Source of the DNA: Bog-756 sp963830165
Lineage (GTDB): Bacteria; Actinomycetota; Acidimicrobiia; Acidimicrobiales; RAAP-2
DNA length: 64,000 nucleotides
NCBI GenBank assembly: GCA_963830165.1
Contig: CAWHKZ010000005.1
Location: 682,001 to 746,000, forward strand
Direction of reading: 5' to 3'
The notes below the pieces were generated by a model, which ran no database searches, had not been told where the DNA came from, and saw only the letters and a list, made by a program, of their open reading frames with translations. Below are positions 55,997 through 64,000 of the stretch, piece by piece; the first letter of the stretch is position 1; the number at the start of each line of letters is the position of its first letter. The translations under genes and the position numbers were made by a program.

Positions 55997-58114
55997 GTGA
56001 GTAACGATCCCGTACCTGGACAGGCGACCGGCACGGAGGATCGGCAGGGAGCCCGCTACTTCGCCCGTCAGCTCTCCGACCTCGACTTCAACGACCGCCT
56101 GCTCGACCTGGTGGCCGAGGGCGACCTGCCCCTGCTGGAGCGGGTCAAGTTCCTCATCCTCTTCTCCGAGCGGATCGACGAGTTCTTCCAGGTCCAGGTG
56201 GCCGGCCTGCGGCGCCAGGTGGTGGCCGGCATCACGAGCCGGGCCCTCAACGGGGCCACTCCCGAGAGGCTCCTGGCCGACGTCCGGGCGTCCCTCGAGC
56301 GCATGGTGCGTCGCGAGGAGACGCTGCTGCTCGACACCCTGGCACCGGCCCTCACCGCCGCCGGGATCGAGCTCTGCAACTGGGACGATCTCGGGGCCCG
56401 CGACCGGACCTACCTGCACGAGGTGTTCGACCGCCTCATCCTCCCGGTCGTGACCCCGCTGACCGTGGATCCGAGCCACCCCTTCCCCTACATCTCCAAC
56501 CTCTCCCTCAACATCGGTGTCGAGGTACGGAGCCGGACGGACGAGACGTCGCGCTTCGCCCGGGTCAAGATCCCCCCGAACGTCGACCGGCTCCTGCCGC
56601 TCCCGGGAGGTGAGCGGTTCATTCCCCTCGAGCAGGTCATGGTGGCCTTCCTCAACGAGCTGTTCCCGGGGATGGAGGTCGGCGAGGCCTGCGTCTTCCG
56701 GGTCACCCGTGATGCCGACCTCGCCCTCGACGACGACGCCGCCGACGACCTGCTCCTCGCCCTCCAGGAAGAGCTGCGCCGCCGCCGGTTCCTGCCGGTG
56801 GTCCGCCTCGAGATCGACTCCCGGACCTCGGAGACATCGATCGAGCGGCTCACCGGGGAGCTCGGGCTCGGTCCCGACGACGTCTACCGGTTCGCCGGCC
56901 CCCTCGGTCTCGACTGCCTGTGGGCCATCTACGGCCTCGACCGGACCGATCTCCACGACCGCCCGTGGACGCCGCTCGTGCCGCCCGCCTTCACGTCGGT
57001 GGAGCGCGACGAGGGGGCGACCATCTTCAGCGTCCTCGACCGGCAGGACGTCCTCGTCCACCATCCCTACGACTCCTTCTCGGCGTCGGTCGAGGAGCTG
57101 CTGAACGAGGCGGCGGAGGACCCCCACGTCCTCGCCATCAAGCAGTGCCTGTACCGAACGTCCGGCGACAGCCCGATCGTCGCCGCCCTGGTGCGGGCCG
57201 CCGAGCGGGGCAAGCAGGTGGCCGTCCTGGTCGAGGTGACCGCCCGGTTCGACGAGGAGGCGAACATCGGATGGGCCCGCGCACTCGAGGAGGCGGGTGC
57301 CCATGTGATCTACGGCCTCATGGGCCTGAAGACCCACGCCAAGACCACGCTGGTCGTCCGCCAGGACGGGGACGCCGTCCGGCTCTACTGCCATGTCGGC
57401 ACCGGCAACTACAACCCCAAGACGGCCCGGATGTACGAGGACCTCGGCGTGCTGTCCTCCCGGCCCGAGTTGGGTGCGGACGTCACCCGCTTCTTCAACT
57501 ACATCACCGGCTTCAGCCAGCCCCCGCACTACCAGGAGCTGGTCACCTCCCCCGGGGGCATCCGCGACCGGGTGGTGGAGCTCATCGACGCGGAGGCCGC
57601 GGCCGGGTCCGCTGGGAGCATCGCCATCAAGGTCAACGGGCTCGACGACGTGGCCGTGATCGACGCGCTGTACCGGGCCTCGAAGGCCGGCGTCCCGATC
57701 GAGCTGGTGATCCGCGGCATCTGCTGCCTGCGGCCGGGTGTCCCCGGACTGTCCGAGACGATCCACGTGCGCTCCATCGTCGGTCGGTTCCTCGAACATT
57801 CCCGCATCCTCCGCTTCGGCGGAGGGGCTGGCCGCCCGGCGGTGTACTACATCGGCTCGGCGGACCTGCGCCGCCGGAACCTCGACCGGCGGGTCGAGGC
57901 CATGATCCCGGTAGCCGACCCCGACGCCGTCGACCGCCTGGAGGAGATCCTCGCCTTCAACCTGGCCGACGACGTGCAGTCGTGGTCGCTGAGCTCCGAC
58001 GGGTCCTGGCACCGGATACCGACGGTGCTCGGCAACGCCACCCAGGCCTCGCTGGAAGAGGCCGCCCTCAAGCGCGGCGAGCTGCTGGACCGGCCCCGGG
58101 CGGCCCGGGCCTGA
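55997..58114 (+). CDS. ppk1: Polyphosphate kinase 1
   Basis: The 705-residue product has the PPK1 layout: the N domain starts 'ARYFARQLSDLDFNDRLLDL', then the head domain, then the catalytic domain with 'VLAIKQCLYRTSGDSPIV', 'THAKTTLVVR' holding the autophosphorylated His, 'CHVGTGNYNPKTARMYEDLGVL', and 'YIGSADLRRRNLDRRVE'. It makes polyphosphate reversibly from ATP at the membrane or in the cytoplasm. The neighbouring pyrophosphatase suggests a phosphate-metabolism locus. GTG start at 55997. Confidence 0.95.
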   Translation: MSNDPVPGQATGTEDRQGARYFARQLSDLDFNDRLLDLVAEGDLPLLERVKFLILFSERIDEFFQVQVAGLRRQVVAGITSRALNGATPERLLADVRASLERMVRREETLLLDTLAPALTAAGIELCNWDDLGARDRTYLHEVFDRLILPVVTPLTVDPSHPFPYISNLSLNIGVEVRSRTDETSRFARVKIPPNVDRLLPLPGGERFIPLEQVMVAFLNELFPGMEVGEACVFRVTRDADLALDDDAADDLLLALQEELRRRRFLPVVRLEIDSRTSETSIERLTGELGLGPDDVYRFAGPLGLDCLWAIYGLDRTDLHDRPWTPLVPPAFTSVERDEGATIFSVLDRQDVLVHHPYDSFSASVEELLNEAAEDPHVLAIKQCLYRTSGDSPIVAALVRAAERGKQVAVLVEVTARFDEEANIGWARALEEAGAHVIYGLMGLKTHAKTTLVVRQDGDAVRLYCHVGTGNYNPKTARMYEDLGVLSSRPELGADVTRFFNYITGFSQPPHYQELVTSPGGIRDRVVELIDAEAAAGSAGSIAIKVNGLDDVAVIDALYRASKAGVPIELVIRGICCLRPGVPGLSETIHVRSIVGRFLEHSRILRFGGGAGRPAVYYIGSADLRRRNLDRRVEAMIPVADPDAVDRLEEILAFNLADDVQSWSLSSDGSWHRIPTVLGNATQASLEEAALKRGELLDRPRAARA

Positions 58115-58118
58115 GACC

Positions 58119-58640
58119 GTGGTCACGGGCGCGGCGGGTGACGAGGGCGTGACCGGTCGGCGGGCCTCGGACCGGGCCCTGGCCGAGCAGCGGCACCACT
58201 ACGAGGAGCTGCTGGCCGGCATCCGGGTCCGCTCCCGGCGGATTGCCGTCCTCTACTCGATCGCCGGGGTGGTGCTCATCCCCTGGACCGTCTACCTGGC
58301 CGTGTCCCTACCCCGTCGTGACCTCGACACCCACTACCGGGCGGCGTGGGTGGGCTTCGACATCCTCCTGGTGGCGACCATCGTCATGACCGCCCATTTC
58401 GCCTACCGGATGGACGCCCGGGTGCAGTTGCCGGCCACGGCGACCGCCACCCTGCTCGTCGTCGATGCCTGGTTCGACGTGATGACGGCGGGGAGGCGCC
58501 AGTCGACCTTCGAGGCCGTGCTCATGGCCGTGTGCATCGAGATCCCGGCCGCGCTCTTCTCGTTGTGGCTGGCCCGGCGCGTCAACCGGAACGCCGCCGT
58601 GCTGGCCGCTCAGGAGCACGATCCCTCCCTCGACGCCTGA
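58119..58640 (+). CDS. Conserved membrane protein downstream of ppk
   Basis: The 173-residue product has a charged N-terminus and four hydrophobic helices ('IAVLYSIAGVVLIPWTVYLAVSL', 'AAWVGFDILLVATIVMTAHFAY', 'LPATATATLLVVDAWFDVM', 'VLMAVCIEIPAALFSLWLA'). It lies 4 bp after ppk1 in the same direction, so the two are co-transcribed. No family I can name; the ppk link suggests a role in polyphosphate or stress biology, which is inference. Confidence 0.7.
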   Translation: MVTGAAGDEGVTGRRASDRALAEQRHHYEELLAGIRVRSRRIAVLYSIAGVVLIPWTVYLAVSLPRRDLDTHYRAAWVGFDILLVATIVMTAHFAYRMDARVQLPATATATLLVVDAWFDVMTAGRRQSTFEAVLMAVCIEIPAALFSLWLARRVNRNAAVLAAQEHDPSLDA

Positions 58641-58672
58641 TCCCTCGACCGGTCGAGCCGGTCCCCGGTCGA

Positions 58673-59639
58673 TCAGCCGATGATGGCGGCGATCCTGGCC
58701 ATGACGTCGTCGGTCAGGCGGGGGACGACCTCGAGGGCGGCCAGGTTCTCGTGGACCTGCTCGACCCGGCTGGCCCCCGTGATCACCGTCGAGACGTGCG
58801 GGTTCTTCACGCACCAGGCGATGGACAGCTGGGCCAGGGTGCAGTCGAGCTCCCCGGCGATGCCCTGGAGCTCGGCCACCTTCTGGTTGCGGTCCGGATC
58901 GGTCAGCAGGTTGCGCAGCCACTCGTAGCCGGGCAGGGTGGCCCGCGAGCCCTCGGGCACGCCGTCGAGGTACTTGCCGGACAGGAGCCCCGAGGCGAGC
59001 GGGCTCCACGTGGTGAGTCCGAGACCGATGCTGTCGTAGAGGGGCGCGTACTCCTGCTCGACACGGTCCCGCCACAGCAGGTTGTACTGGGGCTGCTCGA
59101 CCACCGGCTTGTGGAGGTGGTGGCGGTCGGCGATGTCCCACGCTTCGCGCAGGGCCTCGGCCGACCACTCCGAGGTGCCCCAGTAGAGGGCCTTGCCGGC
59201 CGAGATCATGTCCGACATGGCCCAGACCGTCTCCTCCACCGGGGTCTCCGGATCGGGGCGGTGGCAGTAGACGAGGTCGACGAACTCGAGGCCCAACCGC
59301 TCGAGCGAGGCGTCGATGGCCTGCATCAGGTACTTGCGGTTGAGCGTGTTGCGCATGTTGACGTCCGGGAAGAGGCCCCAGAAGAGCTTGGTGGAGAGGA
59401 CGTAGCGAGTGGCGCGGCCACCCGAGGGCCCGGATGGCCTCGCCCATGATCTGCTCCGACTCGCCACCGGCGTAGGCCTCGGCGTTGTCGAAGAAGTTGA
59501 CCCCCGCCTCGTGGGCGGCGGCCAGGCAGTCCTCGGCCAGGTTGCCGGCCAGCTGCGGTCCGAAGGTGACCCACGAGCCGAAGGACAGCACGCTGACCTT
59601 GAGACCGGTGTTGCCCAGGCGTCGGTACTCCATCTCCAT
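58673..59639 (-). pseudogene. Aldo/keto reductase (Kvβ/YghZ-like) with a +1 frameshift
   Basis: The N-terminal reading from ATG 59639 is 'MEYRRLGNTGLKVSVLSF' through 'EAYAGGESEQIMGEAIRALGWPRHS'. The catalytic continuation 'YVLSTKLFWGLFPDVNMRN' through 'TVITGASRVEQVHENLAAL' is in another frame. Removing one base near 59405 joins GWPRHS to YVLSTK, giving a normal ~322-residue AKR. GAGGAG precedes the ATG by 6 nt. The catalytic Tyr (FFDNAEAY) and Lys (STKLFW) are both present, so a single sequencing insertion is as likely as a real mutation. Confidence 0.75.
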
Positions 59640-59755
59640 GGTGACTCCTCTGTCTACTGTCCGGTTCGTCGGACAGCGATCGGTCCGCATCCTATGGCGA
59701 AGCCCGACGGGGCACACGAGACATCGGCCCGGTCCTGGCGCGCGAAGCTGGACCG

Positions 59756-60856
59756 GTGTCCGACGCTCCCGTGCCGGCCTGCCCACTCGTGCCACTCCCG
59801 ACCCAGCCGCCCGGGGTCCCGTGGCCGACCGCCGACTGGCCGACCGCCGATTTGCCGGACGGCGTGGTGCTCGACGGGCTGATGGACGAGGCCTTCGACC
59901 CCGCCGGGCCGCTCCACGACACCTATGCCGTGGTCATGGTGTCCGGCGGCCGCCTCGTCCACGAGCGCTACGGCGGGGCACTGCCGCGTCTGGACGGCCC
60001 GGGCCGGCCCGTCGTGCCCGACACGCCGCTGCTGTCGTGGTCGGTGGCCAAGTCCATGCTCCACGCCGTCGTCGGCATGCTGGTGGCCGACGGGGTGCTC
60101 GATCCGGCGGCCCCGGCGGACGTCCCGCAATGGACGTCGTCCCCCACTGACCCGCGGCGGGCGATCACACTGGGCGACCTCCTCGAGATGCGGGACGGGC
60201 TCGACTTCGCCGAGGACTACGACGACCCCGAGACCTCCGACGTGCTCCAGATGCTCTTCGGAAGGGGACAGGCGGACATGGCGGCCTTTGCCGCCGACCG
60301 GCCGCTCGCCGCCCCGCCGGGCGCCCGGTTCGCCTATACGACGGGGGCGTCGATGGTGGTGTCGGGCATCGTGGCCCGGGTCCTCGGGCCCGGCGCCCCC
60401 TACCGGGACTACGTGGTCCGGCGCCTGTTCGAGCCGCTCGGCATGACCACGGCCGAGGCGGACTTCGATGACGCCGGAACCTGGGTGGCCGGCTCCTACG
60501 TGCGCGCCACCGCCCACGACTTCGCCCGCTTCGGGCTGCTCTACCTGCGCGACGGTCACTGGGACGGACAGCGCCTCCTGCCCGAGGGTTGGGTCGACTA
60601 CGGGCGCACGGCCCGGTCGGTCGACCCCGACGACGGGAACCTGTTCGGCGCCCACTGGTGGACCCGGGACGAGCCGCTCGGCACCTTCTGGGCGGCCGGT
60701 CACGACGGGCAATACATCGATGTATGCCCCGCGCTCGACCTCGTCGTGGTCCGCCTCGGTCGCACCGGGTCGGACCGCACGCCCGCGATGCGGGCCTGGC
60801 GGGACCGGGTGATCGGCGCGTTCACACTTTCCCCCGGTGCAGGATCAGGCGCATGA
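59756..60856 (+). CDS. Serine hydrolase (β-lactamase/esterase VIII-like)
   Basis: The 366-residue product has the SxxK motif SVAK with Ser96 and Lys99 in 'PLLSWSVAKSMLHAVVG', a probable second-motif Tyr in 'RFAYTTGASMVVSGIV', and the C-terminal 'AAGHDGQYIDV' loop in place of KTG. This is the class C β-lactamase/EstB-like family; it probably hydrolyses an ester or peptide rather than β-lactams. No signal peptide is evident, so it is likely cytosolic. The GTG start at 59756 is poorly supported by a ribosome site. Confidence 0.8.
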   Translation: MSDAPVPACPLVPLPTQPPGVPWPTADWPTADLPDGVVLDGLMDEAFDPAGPLHDTYAVVMVSGGRLVHERYGGALPRLDGPGRPVVPDTPLLSWSVAKSMLHAVVGMLVADGVLDPAAPADVPQWTSSPTDPRRAITLGDLLEMRDGLDFAEDYDDPETSDVLQMLFGRGQADMAAFAADRPLAAPPGARFAYTTGASMVVSGIVARVLGPGAPYRDYVVRRLFEPLGMTTAEADFDDAGTWVAGSYVRATAHDFARFGLLYLRDGHWDGQRLLPEGWVDYGRTARSVDPDDGNLFGAHWWTRDEPLGTFWAAGHDGQYIDVCPALDLVVVRLGRTGSDRTPAMRAWRDRVIGAFTLSPGAGSGA

Positions 60857-60863
60857 TGGGCTG

Positions 60864-61052
60864 ATGGACGAGCTGCCCCCCTTCCCCCCGGTCAGGCCCA
60901 CCTCCCACGTCGGCGGCCCCGACGTGGAGTCGGCCCCTTCCCGCCGGCTCCCGCACCAGGCCGCCCTCCGGCGGGACGGGTTCGATCTCGACGCGCACCC
61001 CGTCGCCAACCTCGCCGAGGGTGGCGGCCGCCCGAAGGCCATCGGGTCGTGA
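60864..61052 (+). CDS. Possible short protein upstream of the VOC gene
   Basis: A 62-residue reading frame, rich in Pro, Arg and Gly, ends in a TGA that overlaps the GTG of the next gene (GTGA), as in true coupled pairs. It has no recognised motif and no strong ribosome site. It might equally be leader RNA. Confidence 0.3.
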   Translation: MDELPPFPPVRPTSHVGGPDVESAPSRRLPHQAALRRDGFDLDAHPVANLAEGGGRPKAIGS

Positions 61053-61552
61053 CGGAGCACGGGAGCCCCGTCGACCGCTCCACCGAGTGGGACGACCTGC
61101 GGGCCCGCTACCTGCGGCCGCCGGGTGAGCGGCCGGCCTCGTCGGCCCGTGGCCTGCACCACTTCGCCCTCGTCTCGAGTGACGTCGAACGGACGATCAC
61201 CTTCTACCAGGACCTGCTGGAGTTCCCCCTGGCCGAGCTGTTCGAGAACCGGGACTATCGCGGCTCGACCCACTTCTTCTTCGATGTCGGCAACGGCAAC
61301 TACCTGGCCTACTTCGACTTCCCGGGCCTTGATCTCGACGGGTACGCCGAAGTGCTCGGCGGTCTGCACCACATCGCCATCAGCGTGACCCCCGCGCAGT
61401 TCGACCGGCTGGTCGCCAAGGTCCGTGACGCCGGCATCGACGTCCACGTGGTGAACGGCGACTCGGCGTACTTCTCGGGCCCGGACGGCGAACGGCTCGA
61501 ACTGCTGAGCTACCCCCTGCACGACATGTACGGCACCGTCGTCTCGCCGTGA
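61049..61552 (+). CDS. VOC family (extradiol-dioxygenase/glyoxalase-like) protein
   Basis: The 167-residue product has an unstructured N-terminal ~30 residues and one full VOC unit: 'GLHHFALVSSDVERTITFYQDLLEFPLAELFENRDYRGSTHFFFDVGNGNYLAYFDFPG' and 'GLHHIAISVTPAQFDRLVAKVRDAGIDVHVV', ending 'SGPDGERLELLSYPLHDMYG'. Conserved His and Glu residues at the strand ends are the probable metal ligands. The substrate is unknown. Confidence 0.85.
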   Translation: MTEHGSPVDRSTEWDDLRARYLRPPGERPASSARGLHHFALVSSDVERTITFYQDLLEFPLAELFENRDYRGSTHFFFDVGNGNYLAYFDFPGLDLDGYAEVLGGLHHIAISVTPAQFDRLVAKVRDAGIDVHVVNGDSAYFSGPDGERLELLSYPLHDMYGTVVSP

Positions 61553-61703
61553 CGGCTCGCCGGACGCTCCGCTGACGTCTGGCGGGGTCGGGCGAAGTTC
61601 AGTGGCTCACATGAGCCGATGGTCGGCGGAATGCGGTCCAGAACAACGGCGCTGCAGACAGCGCATAAGATCCTGGCCCCGATCCCGCAGGAAGGTAGCG
61701 ACC

Positions 61704-62114
61704 TTGGACATCATCGACCGCCACTTCGCCGCGGAGAACAGCCGTGATATCCCGGGCATCCTTGCCACCTACACCGAGGATGTCGTCTGGGACGACGTGG
61801 GCCACCCTGACTGCCCGGTGCATGGCAAGCCGGCAGCGGCCGAGATGTACCAGGGAATTGCCGCCGCGGTGCCCGACCTCCATCTCGGAACGGTGCGTCG
61901 ATTCAGCGCCGGCGCGCTCGTGGTCGACGAGGCAATCGCCACCGGCCACGTAGACGGACCTTTTCTGGGCGTGGACGGGCGCGGCGCGCCTGTGGAGTTT
62001 CGGATCCTCCACGTGTTCCAGCTCAGCGACGGACTCATCAGCCACGAGCAGGCTTGGTTCGACACTGCCGGCGTGATTCGCCAGATCGAGGCGTTCGAGC
62101 CGTCAACCGACTGA
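61704..62114 (+). CDS. SnoaL-like polyketide-cyclase-fold protein
   Basis: The 136-residue product has the SnoaL/NTF2 pattern 'IIDRHFAAENSRDIPGILATYTEDVVWDDVGHPDCPVHGKPAAAEMYQGIAAAVPDLHLGTVRR' and 'EFRILHVFQLSDGLISHEQAWFDTAGVIRQI'. A TTG start at 61704 is chosen because GGAAGG lies about 8 nt upstream. It may be a lyase, hydratase or ester-cleaving enzyme of unknown substrate. Confidence 0.75.
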   Translation: MDIIDRHFAAENSRDIPGILATYTEDVVWDDVGHPDCPVHGKPAAAEMYQGIAAAVPDLHLGTVRRFSAGALVVDEAIATGHVDGPFLGVDGRGAPVEFRILHVFQLSDGLISHEQAWFDTAGVIRQIEAFEPSTD

Positions 62115-62246
62115 CGCCGGTTCCTCGAGACCGGCGCTGGCACCCTCCCGCACCATGGCGATCATCCCGGGAGCCGAGAATATCCCGATCGGCACCGGTC
62201 ATCGTGAGCGGACCATGGTGCTCCCGTTCCGGCATGCTTGAGGATC

Positions 62247-63398
62247 GTGAGCGCCACCGAACCAGCTGCCGGCACGGGTCGGCTCGGTTGGGTCCTGACC
62301 ACGGTCGGATGCCTGGGTGTCGTGCTATCTGTCCTGCTGAGTCCCGCCCACGCCCGGGAAGCCGCATCGCAGGACTGGCCTCCCTTCGTGCTCGTGACCG
62401 GCCTCCTCCTCGTCGGCCTCGTCGCCGACGAGGACAGGCTGTTCTCGTCGGCCGGCCACGGCCTCGCCCGCCTGGCGCCGAACGGGGTCGTCCTCTACTG
62501 CGGCGCGGCACTGCTCGTCGTGACGGTGACCACGATCCTGAACCTCGACACGTCGGTGGCCTTCCTCACTCCCGTCCTCGTCTACACCGCCCAGAGTCGG
62601 GGTGAAGGCGAAGCTCCCCTGCTCTATGGATGCCTGCTGCTGTCCAATGCCGGGTCGATGCTGCTTCCCGGCTCCAACCTCACCAACCTGATCGTCCTCG
62701 GCCGCCTGCACCTCTCGGGCCGGGAGTTCCTGCGGCACATGGGACCGGCGGCTGCCGCGGCGGCGGTCGTCACGGCCCTGGTCGTCGGCGTCGCCCACCA
62801 TCGCGACCTCCGTACGCCGGTTGCCCCCGTGGCTGGGACCGAGCGACCGATCGTGGGCGTCGGACTGGTCGCCGTGGCCGTCGTGACCGGGCTCGTTCTC
62901 GTCCTCCGGTCGCCAGCGCTGCCGGTTCTGGTCGTCGGTGTGGTGGCCGTCACCGTCCGGGCACGAGGGAGGAAGGACCGGCGCAGGGACGTCGTGGCGG
63001 TGCTCGGTCTGCCCGTGCTCATCGGGCTGTTCGGGGTCGCCATGACCTTGGGGACGGTGGGACGGTCATGGTCGGGACCCGCCGACCTGCTCGCCCATCT
63101 CGACTCGTGGTGGACAGCGATCGTCGCGGCGCTCGCCAGCCTGGTGGTGAACAACCTCCCCGCCGCCTCGCTCCTGGCCGCTCGCCGACCTCCTCGGCCC
63201 TATGCCCTACTCGTGGGCCTCAACATCGGGCCGAACCTGTTCGCCACTGGCTCACTGGCCTGGTTCCTCTGGCTGCGGGCCGCGCGGTCGGCGGGTGCTC
63301 GACCTTCCATCGCCAGAGCCGGTCGCCTCGGGCTGGTCGCCGTACCTCCGGCGATGGTCGCAGCCCTCGGCATGCTGGCCGTGACCGGTCCGCATTGA
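62247..63398 (+). CDS. ArsB/NhaD-type (ion transporter superfamily) permease
   Basis: The 383-residue product is an 11-12 helix membrane protein with 'TTILNLDTSVAFLTPVLVYTA', 'LLLSNAGSMLLPGSNLTNLIVLGRLHLSG', and 'ALASLVVNNLPAASLLAARRP', the conserved hairpin signatures of ArsB and dicarboxylate/sodium permeases of the IT superfamily. It probably exports an oxyanion or exchanges cations. No ArsR or ArsC neighbour is seen, so arsenite specificity is unproven. GTG 62247 is used; a TTG three codons earlier is possible. Confidence 0.8.
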   Translation: MSATEPAAGTGRLGWVLTTVGCLGVVLSVLLSPAHAREAASQDWPPFVLVTGLLLVGLVADEDRLFSSAGHGLARLAPNGVVLYCGAALLVVTVTTILNLDTSVAFLTPVLVYTAQSRGEGEAPLLYGCLLLSNAGSMLLPGSNLTNLIVLGRLHLSGREFLRHMGPAAAAAAVVTALVVGVAHHRDLRTPVAPVAGTERPIVGVGLVAVAVVTGLVLVLRSPALPVLVVGVVAVTVRARGRKDRRRDVVAVLGLPVLIGLFGVAMTLGTVGRSWSGPADLLAHLDSWWTAIVAALASLVVNNLPAASLLAARRPPRPYALLVGLNIGPNLFATGSLAWFLWLRAARSAGARPSIARAGRLGLVAVPPAMVAALGMLAVTGPH

Positions 63399-63488
63399 CG
63401 TCGACAGACCCGCCCGCGATGTGCCACCACCCCGCCCTCCCGGGTATCCCACGACACGTACGGGTCCGACCAGGGTGCCTCCGGCACC

Positions 63489-63517
63489 TTGCCCGGCCTC
63501 CGATCCGGGTGCACAAT
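63489..63517 (+). promoter_or_regulatory. Candidate promoter of the last VOC gene
   Basis: TTGCCC (63489-63494) and CACAAT (63512-63517) are exactly 17 bp apart. Transcription would begin near 63524, leaving a leader of about 160 nt. Confidence 0.4.
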
Positions 63518-63533
63518 CGAGAGGTGGCCCCGA

Positions 63534-63565
63534 GGCGCCTGGTCAACGGACGTCGACCAGGCGCC
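63534..63565 (+). promoter_or_regulatory. Strong hairpin at the start of the mRNA leader
   Basis: GGCGCCTGGTC and GACCAGGCGCC are perfect 11-bp arms around a 10-nt loop, beginning about 10 nt after the predicted transcription start. There is no T-run, so it may control RNA stability or act as a protein-binding site. Confidence 0.45.
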
Positions 63566-63682
63566 GGGCCTTCCCCGTCCACTCCCACCGAGCGCCGACC
63601 CGTCGGCACCCACGTGTGGATCACGTGTCGGCGGCGGACTCGCTCGCAAGCGGGATGTGAACCGACCAGCGGAGGTGTCCAG

Positions 63683-64000
63683 ATGGCCGAAGTCCCATCA
63701 CCACCAGCGGAGGAGATTCTGCTGACCCACTTCATCGTCTCGGACGACGTCGAGCGCTCTCGGCGCTTCTACACCGAAGTGCTGGGGGGCGAGGTGGCCT
63801 TCCGGGGAACCGACACCGATGTGGTCAATGTCAAACTGTCCAACAGCTGGATCGTCATCAATACCGGCGGGGGCCCTACCGACGACAAGCCTGCGGTCAC
63901 CTTGGAGACGCCACGTGAGCCCGACCGGGTCAGTAGCTTCCTCAACATCCGGGTCAAAGACATCGATGCCGTCTACGCCGAATGGAGCGCCCGGGGTGCT
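63683..64000 (+). CDS. VOC family protein (3' partial)
   Basis: The 106 residues inside the window begin MAEVPSPPAEEILLTHFIVSDDVERSRRFYTEVLGGEVAF, a VOC/glyoxalase-like start, and continue to 'FLNIRVKDIDAVYAEWSARGA', where the sequence ends. GGAGG lies 7 nt before the ATG. The right-hand half of the module is outside the window. Confidence 0.85.
   Translation, partial: MAEVPSPPAEEILLTHFIVSDDVERSRRFYTEVLGGEVAFRGTDTDVVNVKLSNSWIVINTGGGPTDDKPAVTLETPREPDRVSSFLNIRVKDIDAVYAEWSARGA

Overview
The window is about 64 kb of high-GC DNA with dense coding and very short intergenic gaps. Many genes use GTG or TTG starts, and several appear leaderless. Gene content points to an actinobacterium: an F420/FMN-type PPOX reductase, LCP-LytR_C cell-envelope protein, Ku/LigD end joining, two-component LuxR regulators, a DUF6027-like protein and an ECF transporter under a B12 riboswitch. 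The style resembles Acidimicrobiia, but that placement is inference and no rRNA is present. The first gene is cut by the left edge and the last by the right edge.

Layout. 0-5 kb: the end of a cyclase-domain/AAA/TPR regulator, then a secreted PKD-like protein with its own promoter. 5-12 kb: DUF899, NTF2-like, aminoglycoside-phosphotransferase-like, lipocalin-like, esterase and DUF885 genes. 12-17.5 kb: an aldo/keto reductase, a UvrA paralogue coupled to a YdeI-like gene, VOC and DUF1801 proteins, and a Fur-family regulator. 17.7-22.3 kb: an APC permease, a DUF1003-like protein, an MntP-like exporter and an LCP protein. 22.4-27.8 kb: a cobalamin riboswitch followed by a probable vitamin B12 uptake operon (surface transcobalamin-like protein, EcfT, fused EcfAA', a frameshifted S component, and a DUF6027-like protein).

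28-34.9 kb: an aldehyde dehydrogenase/FAD oxidoreductase pair, a zinc alcohol dehydrogenase, a type I sulfatase and a PPOX protein. 34.9-38.7 kb: a complete bacterial NHEJ set with LigD split into separate polymerase and phosphoesterase-ligase genes, divergent from Ku. 38.8-42.4 kb: small stress, membrane and lipoprotein genes and a DUF2252 remnant. 42.6-46.6 kb: an IclR regulator, a 15-bp palindrome, an amidohydrolase and a Rieske oxygenase, which look like a regulated catabolic unit. 46.6-50.4 kb: ABC ATPase, permease, histidine kinase and response regulator with overlapping ends.

50.5-54.1 kb: a chorismate-lyase-like gene, a UbiA-like membrane protein and a UbiE-like methyltransferase, facing a geranylgeranyl-reductase-like flavoprotein. 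This is the most intriguing cluster for an unassigned isoprenoid or quinone-like product. 54.1-55.4 kb: tRNA-Ala(UGC), a palindrome-rich spacer and an ArdC-like zinc metalloprotease. 55.4-58.6 kb: pyrophosphatase and polyphosphate kinase, divergent. 58.7-64 kb: a frameshifted aldo/keto reductase, serine hydrolase, VOC and SnoaL-like proteins and an ArsB-like permease.

Three genes or remnants carry single-base frame disruptions (near 4912, 26854 and 59405), so base-calling quality should be considered. I saw no CRISPR array, insertion sequence, rRNA or phage module.
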